Source of the DNA: an uncultured Bacteroidales bacterium
GTDB lineage: Bacteria; Bacteroidota; Bacteroidia; Bacteroidales; Muribaculaceae
DNA length: 64,000 nt
Assembly (NCBI GenBank): GCA_946011725.1
Contig: CAMGBT010000002.1
Coordinates: 38,435 to 102,434, forward strand
Direction: 5' to 3'
Shown: piece after piece, positions 45,427 through 52,838 of the stretch
Layout of the letters: each line of letters begins with the position of its first letter
Numbering within the stretch: the stretch's first letter is position 1
The notes under the pieces: model-generated
Databases searched by the model: none
Told to the model about the DNA's origin: nothing
What the model saw: only the letters and a program-made list of their open reading frames with translations
Position numbers and translations under genes: made by a program

Positions 45427-46992
45427 ATGGGTACAAGTAATACAAGGCTCTCGCCACGTCAGAAGATGATCAACCTCATGTACATCGTGCTCACCGCGAT
45501 GTTGGCGTTGAACGTCTCCTCCGATGTGCTCGATGGCTTCACGCAGGTGCACGATGGCCTCACTCGCACCAACGAGAACGTGGCCCGTCGTAACCAAACC
45601 ATTTACAGCCAGTTGGAGGCATTCACCACCCTCAACCCCGACAAGGGCGGACCATGGCTCGACAAGGCCACCCAGGTGCGCCAAGCCACCAACCGCCTCC
45701 TCTGCACCATCGATTCCCTCAAACTCCTCATCGTCCGCAAGGCAGATGGCGACGACGCCGACCCTAACGACATCGTCAACCGCGACGACCTCGAAGCCGC
45801 AGCCGTGGTTATGCTCAACCCCGGCAACTCCCGCGGCGCCGCACTCCGTGCCGACGTCGACGCCTATCGCACTTTCATTCAGGCATTTATCCCTGACTCC
45901 GCCAAGCAAGCCAACGTGGTGCAGATGCTCTCCACCGCCCCCGTCCAGCGCAAAGGCACCCTCACCCCGCAGCTCTGGGAAGAGGCCAAATTCGACCAAC
46001 AACCCACCGTGGCTGCCGTCACCATCCTCACCAAGCTCCAAAGCGATGTGCTCTACGCCGAAGGCGAAGCCCTCCAAAGCATCTACGCACAAGTGGATGC
46101 CGGCGATGTGCGCGTGAACGAACTCACCGCCTACGTCATCCCCCAATCGCGCATGGTAATGCGCGGCGGTAAGTATCAGGCTAACATCGTGTTAGCTGCC
46201 GTCGACACCACCGCACGCCCCGAAATATTCGTCAACGGACAGTCGCTCGGCAATCAGCTCGGACTCTACGAACTTACCCCCACCCAAACCGGCACATTCG
46301 ATTACAGCGGCTACCTCGAAGTAACCCACGGCGATGGCTCTCGCACTCGCCACCCCTTCCAATCCTCCTACACCGTCATCGAGCCCATGGCCACCGTGTC
46401 CGCCACCATGATGAACGTGCTCTACGCCGGCATCGACAACCCCATCGGCATCTCCGTGCCCGGCGTGGCAATGACCGACATCTCAGCCACCATGACCAAC
46501 GGCTCACTCACCCGCTCCGGCGATAAGTGGGTGGCTCGCCCCGCAAACGTCGGCGCCGACGCCACCATCACCGTCACCGCCAACATGGACGGCCGCTCCG
46601 TGCAAATGGCCGCAACCACCTTCCGCGTGCGCCGCTTGCCCGACCCCACACCGTTCATTCCGTTCACCGATTCCAACGGCCACCCCGACCAATATCGCGG
46701 CGGTAAGCCCCTGAGCAAAACCATCCTCATCCGCGCCGAAGGCCTCGGCGCCGCTATCGACGACGGCCTGCTCAACACACCCTTCACCGTGCTCAGCTTC
46801 GAAACCGTATTCTTCGATTCTATGGGCAACGCCATCCCCGAAGTCAGCGACGGCGCCAAATTCTCCCAGCGCCAGCGCCAATCGTTCCAGCGCCTCCAAC
46901 GCGGCAAGCGCTTCTACATCTCCCGCATCAAAGCCATCGGCCCCGACGGCATCACTCGCGACCTCTCCCCCATGGAAGTAATTGTAAATTAA
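45427..46992 (+). CDS. porM: Type IX secretion motor/rotor protein PorM/GldM
   Basis: A 521-residue protein anchored by one N-terminal helix (INLMYIVLTAMLALNVSSDV, about 16-35) and extending through the periplasm as a dimer of four domains to the PorK/PorN ring. The periplasmic part starts with helices (VHDGLTRTNENVARRN) and continues as beta-rich domains (MVMRGGKYQANIVLAAVDT, FRVRRLPDPTPFI). With PorL it makes the energised core of the system. Confidence 0.94.
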   Translation: MGTSNTRLSPRQKMINLMYIVLTAMLALNVSSDVLDGFTQVHDGLTRTNENVARRNQTIYSQLEAFTTLNPDKGGPWLDKATQVRQATNRLLCTIDSLKLLIVRKADGDDADPNDIVNRDDLEAAAVVMLNPGNSRGAALRADVDAYRTFIQAFIPDSAKQANVVQMLSTAPVQRKGTLTPQLWEEAKFDQQPTVAAVTILTKLQSDVLYAEGEALQSIYAQVDAGDVRVNELTAYVIPQSRMVMRGGKYQANIVLAAVDTTARPEIFVNGQSLGNQLGLYELTPTQTGTFDYSGYLEVTHGDGSRTRHPFQSSYTVIEPMATVSATMMNVLYAGIDNPIGISVPGVAMTDISATMTNGSLTRSGDKWVARPANVGADATITVTANMDGRSVQMAATTFRVRRLPDPTPFIPFTDSNGHPDQYRGGKPLSKTILIRAEGLGAAIDDGLLNTPFTVLSFETVFFDSMGNAIPEVSDGAKFSQRQRQSFQRLQRGKRFYISRIKAIGPDGITRDLSPMEVIVN

Positions 46993-47016
46993 CGCCTTGC
47001 ATCACCCAATACAGAT

Positions 47017-48144
47017 ATGAAACTCTTCAGATATACCATCACCGCCTGCATTGCCGCGGCCATCGCCTTCAGCATCGCAGCTCAGGATAACAACACCTCC
47101 TCCGCCGGCTCCGTCAGCCGTCGCACCGACCGCGCCGGCCGCCAGTCCGACCAGCCCGCCGGAATCTCACAACGTATGCAAGGCTTCTACGACACCGCCG
47201 ACGACGGCCTCTCCGAAGGCGACGTCCAATACCTGCGTGTGATCTATCGCCAAATCGACCTCGAAAACGACACCAACGCATGCCTATACTTCCCCGAAGA
47301 ACCCATCGAGGGCCAGGAAAACCTTTTCCGCATCATCATGCGCTTATTGGCTGATAATCAGCTCAAAGCATACGAATACCTCGACGGCCGCGAAGTCTTC
47401 ACCGAGCAATATCAAATCAAAGTGCGCGACATGCTCGACCGCTTCCACGTAATCTACACCGAAGCCCGCGGTTCCTCCGAAAAAAATCCCCGCTTCGTCA
47501 TCGAAGAAGCCGACGTACCCTCCAACGAAGTACTCTCCTACTACGTCATCGAAGAATGGCGCTACGACACCCGCTATAACCGCCTGAAAATGAACATCCA
47601 GGCCCTCTGTCCCGTGCTCCACCGCGCCGGCGACTTCGGCGGCGAAGCCATCCGCTACCCCATGTTCTGGGTCAAGTACAGCGACCTGCGCCCGTATCTA
47701 ACCACGCAAGGCATCTTCGTCGACGACTCCAACAACCTCCCCACCTACACCTACGACGACTTCTTCAACCTAAATATGTACACCGGCGATATCTACAAGA
47801 CTCGCAACCTGCGCAACCGCTCCATGGCTCAGATGTATCCCGACCCAGACGACCGCCAACGCGCTTGCGATTCCATCCAAGCATCCCTCGACTCCTTCGA
47901 GCAACGCCTGTGGACACCCACCCGCGAAGAACTCCAAGCCCGCGCTGAAGCCGCCGCACAAGCCGAAGCCCTCGCCGAAGGCGACTCCACCGCCCTCCAA
48001 CCCCAAAAACAACCCGCTCGCAGCACCCGCTCAAGCTCCCGCCGCAACAACTCCCGCCGCGAGAACACCCAGCAGCAGCGCCCCTCCTCCGGCAGCAGCT
48101 CCTCCTCTGCCGCTCCCACCCGCAGCGTCCGCCGCCGCCGCTAA
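47017..48144 (+). CDS. porN: Type IX secretion ring protein PorN/GldN
   Basis: A 375-residue periplasmic protein with a signal peptide (about 1-22, ending IAAQ). The GldN domain covers about 60-280 (VIYRQIDLENDTNACLYFPE, NLFRIIMRLLADNQLKAYEY, RYPMFWVKYSDLRPYL). It forms the 50-nm ring with PorK. The last 60 residues are Arg/Ser/Gln-rich and low in complexity, longer than needed for the core domain and probably disordered. The gene is followed by a large hairpin ending the operon. Confidence 0.93.
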   Translation: MKLFRYTITACIAAAIAFSIAAQDNNTSSAGSVSRRTDRAGRQSDQPAGISQRMQGFYDTADDGLSEGDVQYLRVIYRQIDLENDTNACLYFPEEPIEGQENLFRIIMRLLADNQLKAYEYLDGREVFTEQYQIKVRDMLDRFHVIYTEARGSSEKNPRFVIEEADVPSNEVLSYYVIEEWRYDTRYNRLKMNIQALCPVLHRAGDFGGEAIRYPMFWVKYSDLRPYLTTQGIFVDDSNNLPTYTYDDFFNLNMYTGDIYKTRNLRNRSMAQMYPDPDDRQRACDSIQASLDSFEQRLWTPTREELQARAEAAAQAEALAEGDSTALQPQKQPARSTRSSSRRNNSRRENTQQQRPSSGSSSSSAAPTRSVRRRR

Positions 48145-48158
48145 CCCGGCCCACCTTT

Positions 48159-48225
48159 TAACGAAATAACGAAGGACGAAATAACGAACCAAAAATTCGT
48201 TACTTCGTCCTTCGTTATTTCGTTA
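48159..48225 (+). terminator. 30-bp-arm hairpin at the end of the T9SS operon
   Basis: Arms 48159-48188 and 48196-48225 pair with a single mismatch around CCAAAAA. The arms are built from the repeated word TAACGAA. It lies 15 nt after porN. There is no strong T-run, so it may mostly protect the 3' end. Confidence 0.75.
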
Positions 48226-48351
48226 GGCCCGCCCACCAAGCACCCGTAGACTTTACCTGTGAGCGCTTGGTGAGTTTGTAATTTGGACGTTTTTTTGGTG
48301 ATAATTTGGTTTTTGTGGCCAAAAATTCGCTTTTTTTACGTGAATTTGTTG

Positions 48352-48359
48352 TATCTTTG
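48352..48359 (+). promoter_or_regulatory. -7 box of the type I restriction locus
   Basis: TATCTTTG, 33 nt before the hsdM ATG. No TTTG box stands at the ideal distance. The surrounding 48240-48390 is AT-rich and shows no gene. Confidence 0.5.
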
Positions 48360-48391
48360 CACACAAATCCTTCTTCTTTACCATTCCGATT

Positions 48392-49909
48392 ATGATTACA
48401 GGCCAAATAAAGAACCAAATCGACCAAATATGGGATACTTTCTGGGAAAGTGCCGGCATAACTAACCCCATGACCGTGCTCGAGCAGATGACTTACCTAT
48501 TCTTCATCAAGATGCTCGACGATGCTCAAACCCGCCGCGAAGCCGTGGATAATTCGCTCGATCTGCCCCACGCTTCCGACGACACTTTCTGCTATGGCGA
48601 ATGGCTCAACCCCGAATCCAACGAGAAAGTGCCATACGACGACCTCCGCTGGCATCGGTTCAAGGATCTACCCCCGGAGCAGATGTACCGCAACATGCAG
48701 CGCAACGTCTTCCCCTTCATCAAATCTCTCAACCGAGGCGAGGATTCGGCCTACTCCCGCTTCATGGGCAACGCCAACTTCCTAATTGCATCGCCCCGTG
48801 CATTGGCCAAAATCATCGACGGTATCGACAAGTTGGAGATGACTGACCGCGACACCATGGGCGATGTCTACGAGTACATCCTCGGCAAGATGGCCGCATC
48901 CGGCAAGAACGGCCAGTTCCGCACCCCGCGCCACATCATCCGCATGATGGTGAGGCTGATGCGTCCAACCCTCAGCGACACCATCTGCGACCCCGCCATG
49001 GGCAGCGCCGGTTTCATAGTCGAAGCCGCCAACTATGTCAAAGAGAACTATCGCTCCGAACTGATGTTGGCCCACAACGATAACCACTTCCGCAACACCA
49101 TGCTCCACGGATTCGACACCGACCAAACCATGCTCCGCATCGGCGCCATGAACCTTATGCTCCACGATATCAACAACCCCGACGTGGCCTTCCGCGATTC
49201 TCTCTCCACCGACAACACCGACACCGACCGCTACACCCTCATCTTGGCCAACCCGCCATTTGCCGGCAACCTCGACTACGAATCCGTGTCCAAATCGCTG
49301 TTGGCCATCGCCAAAACCAAGAAGACCGAATTGCTGTTCTTGGCGCTGTTCCTGCGATCGTTGGCTGTGGGCGGCCGCTGCGCATCCATCGTGCCCGACG
49401 GCGTGCTCACCGGATCCTCCAACGCCCACAAAGCCATCCGCCAAGCCATCGTCGATGGCAACCGCCTCCAAGCCGTGATCTCCATGCCCTCGGGCGTGTT
49501 CAAGCCTTACGCCGGTGTGTCCACCGCCATCCTCATCTTCACCAAAACCAACGCCGGCGGCACTGACCGCGTGTGGTTCTATGATATGAAGGCCGACGGC
49601 TTCTCGCTCGACGACAAGCGGAACCCCGTGGCCGACAACGACATACCCGACATCATCTCGCGCTTCCACAACCTCGACGCCGAGGCCGACCGCGCTCGCA
49701 CCGACCAATCCTTCATGGTACCCGTCGACGAAATCCGCCAACACGACTACGACTTGGCCTTCAACACCTACAAAGAGACCATCCGCCAACAAGTGCAATA
49801 CGAAGCGCCGGAGCTCCACCTCACCCCCCCCACCGCCCTCGCACCCCACATCACCCCCGGCCTCGCCGAGCTGCAATCAATGCTGACGAACAACCCCGCC
49901 GCGAATTAG
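48392..49909 (+). CDS. hsdM: Type I restriction-modification methyltransferase subunit HsdM
   Basis: Adenine-N6 DNA methyltransferase that marks self DNA together with HsdS. The 505-residue protein has the N-terminal helical HsdM_N domain (about 1-140, IDQIWDTFWESAGITNPMTV), the SAM-binding DPAMGSAGFIVEA and the catalytic NPPFAGNLDYE. GKNGQFRTPRHIIRMMVRL precedes motif I as expected. Its stop codon TAG lies in GCGAATTAGCCC, which itself reads as the first copy of the repeated sequence that follows, so the repeat may have supplied the end of the gene. GC content matches the window. Confidence 0.96.
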   Translation: MITGQIKNQIDQIWDTFWESAGITNPMTVLEQMTYLFFIKMLDDAQTRREAVDNSLDLPHASDDTFCYGEWLNPESNEKVPYDDLRWHRFKDLPPEQMYRNMQRNVFPFIKSLNRGEDSAYSRFMGNANFLIASPRALAKIIDGIDKLEMTDRDTMGDVYEYILGKMAASGKNGQFRTPRHIIRMMVRLMRPTLSDTICDPAMGSAGFIVEAANYVKENYRSELMLAHNDNHFRNTMLHGFDTDQTMLRIGAMNLMLHDINNPDVAFRDSLSTDNTDTDRYTLILANPPFAGNLDYESVSKSLLAIAKTKKTELLFLALFLRSLAVGGRCASIVPDGVLTGSSNAHKAIRQAIVDGNRLQAVISMPSGVFKPYAGVSTAILIFTKTNAGGTDRVWFYDMKADGFSLDDKRNPVADNDIPDIISRFHNLDAEADRARTDQSFMVPVDEIRQHDYDLAFNTYKETIRQQVQYEAPELHLTPPTALAPHITPGLAELQSMLTNNPAAN

Positions 49910-49910
49910 C

Positions 49911-50130
49911 CCATCCTGCGAATCAGCCCAATTAGTCCAATTAGTCCAATTCACCAGCCTTGTGCCCATCCTGCGAATTAGCCCTATTAGTCTTATTAGT
50001 CCAATTCAACCACCTCGCGCCCATCCTGCGAATTAGCCCAATTAGTCCAATTAGTCCAATTCACCAGCCTTGCGCCCTTCCTGCGAATTAGCCCTATTAG
50101 TCTTATTAGTCCAATCCAACCACTTAAATC
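49911..50130 (+). repeat. Four 55-bp units in ABAB order (two copies of a 110-bp repeat)
   Basis: Units 49911-49965 (A), 49966-50020 (B), 50021-50075 (A), 50076-50130 (B). All start CCATCCTGCGAATTAGCC or nearly so. A continues with CCAATTAGT words and ends CACCAGCCTTGCGC; B has CTATTAGTCTTATTAGTCC and ends in CAACCACC. Copies of the same type differ at only a few positions. The array fills the gap between hsdM and the next gene, whose ATG follows 7 nt later. No spacers, so not a CRISPR. Confidence 0.92.
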
Positions 50131-50137
50131 CACCCTT

Positions 50138-50689
50138 ATGCCGGACACCTTCCTTCCACCCAAAGGTAATTACCGTGCCTTGATTGCCTTCCAGAAGGCC
50201 CAGTGTATCTATGATATTACCTTCTACTTCGCCCACACCCACCTCCGGCACGGCGACCGCACCATCGACCAAATGATTCAAGCCGCCCGCAGTGGCCGAC
50301 AGAACATTGCCGAGGGTGCATCTGCCGGTGTCACCTCCGCCGAAACCGAGATTAAGCTAACCAACGTGGCTCGGGCAAGCCTACAGGAACTGTTGCTCGA
50401 CTATGAGGACTTCCTGAGGGTGAGGAACCTCGAACAATGGGAAATGCACTCGCCAAAGGCTATCCAAACGCGCAAGGTCTGCGCCGCTCACAACGATTCC
50501 GCATTCTATACCGAAGCTATCAAACAGCGCTCTGCCGAAACCACCGCCAACATCGCCATCACCCTTATCCACCAAACCGATGTATTTCTGCGCAGGTTGT
50601 TAGAAAAACTTCAAGAAGATTTCGTCCACGACGGAGGCATCAAAGAATTAATGTTCAAAGCTCGCACTGATTACCGCAAAAATCATTAA
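50138..50689 (+). CDS. Four-helix-bundle protein (S23/Avd-like)
   Basis: A 183-residue helical protein of the four-helix-bundle group first seen as an insertion in 23S rRNA genes and related to the Avd accessory protein of diversity-generating retroelements. Visible blocks: LIAFQKAQCIYDITFYFAHT, IDQMIQAARSGRQNIAEGAS, TEIKLTNVARASLQELLLDY. The tail (about 105-183) is an extra suffix domain. No reverse transcriptase or template repeat is present, so a retroelement is not suspected. Genes of this kind often lie inside restriction loci, here between hsdM and hsdS, 3 nt before hsdS. The role is unknown; an RNA- or protein-binding accessory is possible. Confidence 0.85.
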   Translation: MPDTFLPPKGNYRALIAFQKAQCIYDITFYFAHTHLRHGDRTIDQMIQAARSGRQNIAEGASAGVTSAETEIKLTNVARASLQELLLDYEDFLRVRNLEQWEMHSPKAIQTRKVCAAHNDSAFYTEAIKQRSAETTANIAITLIHQTDVFLRRLLEKLQEDFVHDGGIKELMFKARTDYRKNH

Positions 50690-50692
50690 ACT

Positions 50693-51799
50693 ATGAAACA
50701 TAACTGGCAATATAAAAAATTAGGAGAAATCTGCGACAAGGGTTCTACTAATCTTATGCAGAAGAATCTTGAATTGGAAGAGGAAGGCTTTGAAGTTTTT
50801 GGTGCTTCCGGAAGCCTTGGAAGGATTGGATTTTATCAGCAAGAGCACCCTTATGTTGGGATAGTGAAAGATGGCTCTGGTGTAGGGCGCTGCAACATTT
50901 ATCCGGCAAAATCATCTTTGCTCGGCACTATGCAATATATACTTGCAAAGGATTGTGTGAGCAATGCGTTTCTTTGTTATCTACTAAAATCATTAGATTT
51001 GAGTAAGTATGTGAATGGCGCAGCTATTCCACACATTTATTTTAGAGATTACAAAAAAGAGATAGTTCCTCTTCCCCCGCTTGAGGAGCAGCAGCGGATA
51101 GTGGCGGAGTTGGATAGAATTAATGCGGTGATGGAGGATTGCCGACAGCTACTGCGCACCCTCGACGCCCTCGCCCAATCCCTCTTCTACGACTCATTCG
51201 GCGACCCTATCTCCAACCCAAAAGCTTGGCCAACTCAGCCGCTGAAAGATGTAACAATTTGCATAACGGATGGAGATCACATGGCTCCTCCTAAATCTAA
51301 TGATGGTATTCCATTTATAACCATATCAAATATCAATAAGGATAATAATTCAATTGATTTCTCCGATACTTTTTTTGTCCCCCATAATTATTACGATTCC
51401 TTGCCTGAGTATAGGAAGCCAATAAAAGGGGATGTTCTATACACTGTTACAGGTTCTTATGGCATTCCTGTACTTATTGATTTTGAAAGACAATTTTGCT
51501 TTCAACGACACATAGGCCTTATTAGGCCAAAAAAGAACTTGGATTCTATTTTCCTCGCTCAATGGTGCAACACGAAATCAATAAAAGCAGTAGCTGATAG
51601 AGTTGCAAATGGCATTGCGCAGAAAACAGTATCGCTGAATTCTCTTAGAAAATTTCCTATTATACTGCCGCCTTTGGAGCTCCAGCAGCAATTCGCCCGC
51701 CGCATTGAGGCCATTGAGGCGCAGAAGAAGGCTGTGGAGAAGACTATCGCCACGTTGCAAACTCTCCTCGACAGCCGCATGGATTATTGGTTTAACTAA
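50693..51799 (+). CDS. hsdS: Type I restriction specificity subunit HsdS
   Basis: Reads the bipartite DNA target for the HsdM/HsdR complex. The 368-residue protein has two target-recognition domains, each followed by a conserved helical spacer: TRD1 about 1-120, spacer PLPPLEEQQRIVAELDRINA (about 123-142) to SLFYDSFGDP, TRD2 about 180-320, and LPPLELQQQFARRIEAIEA to the end. Both TRDs are AT-rich (50700-51070 and 51240-51660), while both spacers are GC-rich like the rest of the genome. This mosaic is direct evidence that recognition domains have been exchanged by recombination in the conserved helices. Confidence 0.93.
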   Translation: MKHNWQYKKLGEICDKGSTNLMQKNLELEEEGFEVFGASGSLGRIGFYQQEHPYVGIVKDGSGVGRCNIYPAKSSLLGTMQYILAKDCVSNAFLCYLLKSLDLSKYVNGAAIPHIYFRDYKKEIVPLPPLEEQQRIVAELDRINAVMEDCRQLLRTLDALAQSLFYDSFGDPISNPKAWPTQPLKDVTICITDGDHMAPPKSNDGIPFITISNINKDNNSIDFSDTFFVPHNYYDSLPEYRKPIKGDVLYTVTGSYGIPVLIDFERQFCFQRHIGLIRPKKNLDSIFLAQWCNTKSIKAVADRVANGIAQKTVSLNSLRKFPIILPPLELQQQFARRIEAIEAQKKAVEKTIATLQTLLDSRMDYWFN

Positions 51800-51810
51800 T
51801 TCGTTTTGCT

Positions 51811-52836
51811 ATGAAACAAGAACTTTTTTTACCTGAATCAGAATACGACAAACTTCTTTCCAATATCGATGCTGTTTGGGAAGCAGCTAAAATCAATGCC
51901 GCATTAGCTGTTAATGCACAACTTCTTGATGCTAATTGGCAAACCGGCCGATACATAGTGGAGTTTGAACAGGGCGGAAACATTCGTGCTGAATATGGCG
52001 CTAAATTATTGTTGAAATTGTCTCGCGACCTAACATTATCTCACGGCAAGGGTTTTAGCCGTTCCAATCTTACATATATGAGGAAGTTGTATCTCGCATT
52101 CCCAAAATGTGAGACGCTGTCTCACAAATTGACTTGGAGCCATTATTTTGAACTTTTGAAATGTGACGATCCACTCGAATTTAAGTTTTATTTCAACGAG
52201 GCAATCAGTCAGAGATGGAATGTGCGAGAACTTAAGCGCCAAATCAAATCTTCACTTTTTCATCGTTTGGCTCTGAGTACAGATAAAGAAGGTGTCCTTG
52301 CCCTTGCAGAATCAGGCCATCAAATTTTGTCTGCTGAAGATATCCTCCATGATCCTTTTGTATTGGAGTTTACGGGGATATCTCAAATGGAACACTACAA
52401 AGAGAGCGACCTTGAAAAGGCTCTGAAAGATAATATGGAACGTTTTCTATTGGAACTTGGCCGTGGTTTTGCTTTCGTAGGCAGACAATATATCATTCCT
52501 GTAGGCAGCCGGAATTTCAAAGTTGATTTGGTGTTTTACCACTGTATATTAAAATGTTACGTTTTGATTGACCTCAAACGTAATGAGATAGAACATTACG
52601 ACATTGGGCAGATGAATCTTTATCTCAACTATTTCAAAAATGAGGTATGTATGCCCGATGATAATCCTCCTATTGGCATTATTTTGGGTGCAAAGAAAGA
52701 CCAAATACTGATGGAATATGCCCTGCAGGGTATTACCAATCAATTGTTCGTGGCTCGTTACCAATTGTATCTTCCTAAAAAAGAAGAATTACAAGCTCAA
52801 TTGAATAAAATCCTAAATAACATCGAAACATTGTAG
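51811..52836 (+). CDS. YhcG/DUF1016-family PD-(D/E)XK nuclease
   Basis: A 341-residue protein with the N-terminal DUF1016 helical domain (NAQLLDANWQTGRYIVEFEQ, LSHGKGFSRSNLTYMRKLYL) and the C-terminal nuclease domain (GRGFAFVGRQYIIPVGSRNF, then KVDLVFYHCILKCYVLIDLK), in which VDLVFYH...LIDLK supplies the catalytic Asp and Asp-x-Lys. The whole gene is AT-rich against its neighbours, a sign of separate acquisition. Such genes are common passengers in type I loci of Bacteroidetes. The function is not established: a nuclease acting in recombination or a companion defence activity are both possible. It lies 11 nt after hsdS and 2 nt before hsdR. Confidence 0.9.
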   Translation: MKQELFLPESEYDKLLSNIDAVWEAAKINAALAVNAQLLDANWQTGRYIVEFEQGGNIRAEYGAKLLLKLSRDLTLSHGKGFSRSNLTYMRKLYLAFPKCETLSHKLTWSHYFELLKCDDPLEFKFYFNEAISQRWNVRELKRQIKSSLFHRLALSTDKEGVLALAESGHQILSAEDILHDPFVLEFTGISQMEHYKESDLEKALKDNMERFLLELGRGFAFVGRQYIIPVGSRNFKVDLVFYHCILKCYVLIDLKRNEIEHYDIGQMNLYLNYFKNEVCMPDDNPPIGIILGAKKDQILMEYALQGITNQLFVARYQLYLPKKEELQAQLNKILNNIETL

Positions 52837-52838
52837 CT

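Noticed and set aside
49911-50130. Possible CRISPR array
   Set aside because: The 55-bp units abut with no variable spacers, alternate in two types, and there are no cas genes nearby.
50138-50689. Diversity-generating retroelement suggested by the Avd-like protein
   Set aside because: No reverse transcriptase and no template/variable repeat pair occur within reach; the protein is better seen as an accessory of the restriction locus.
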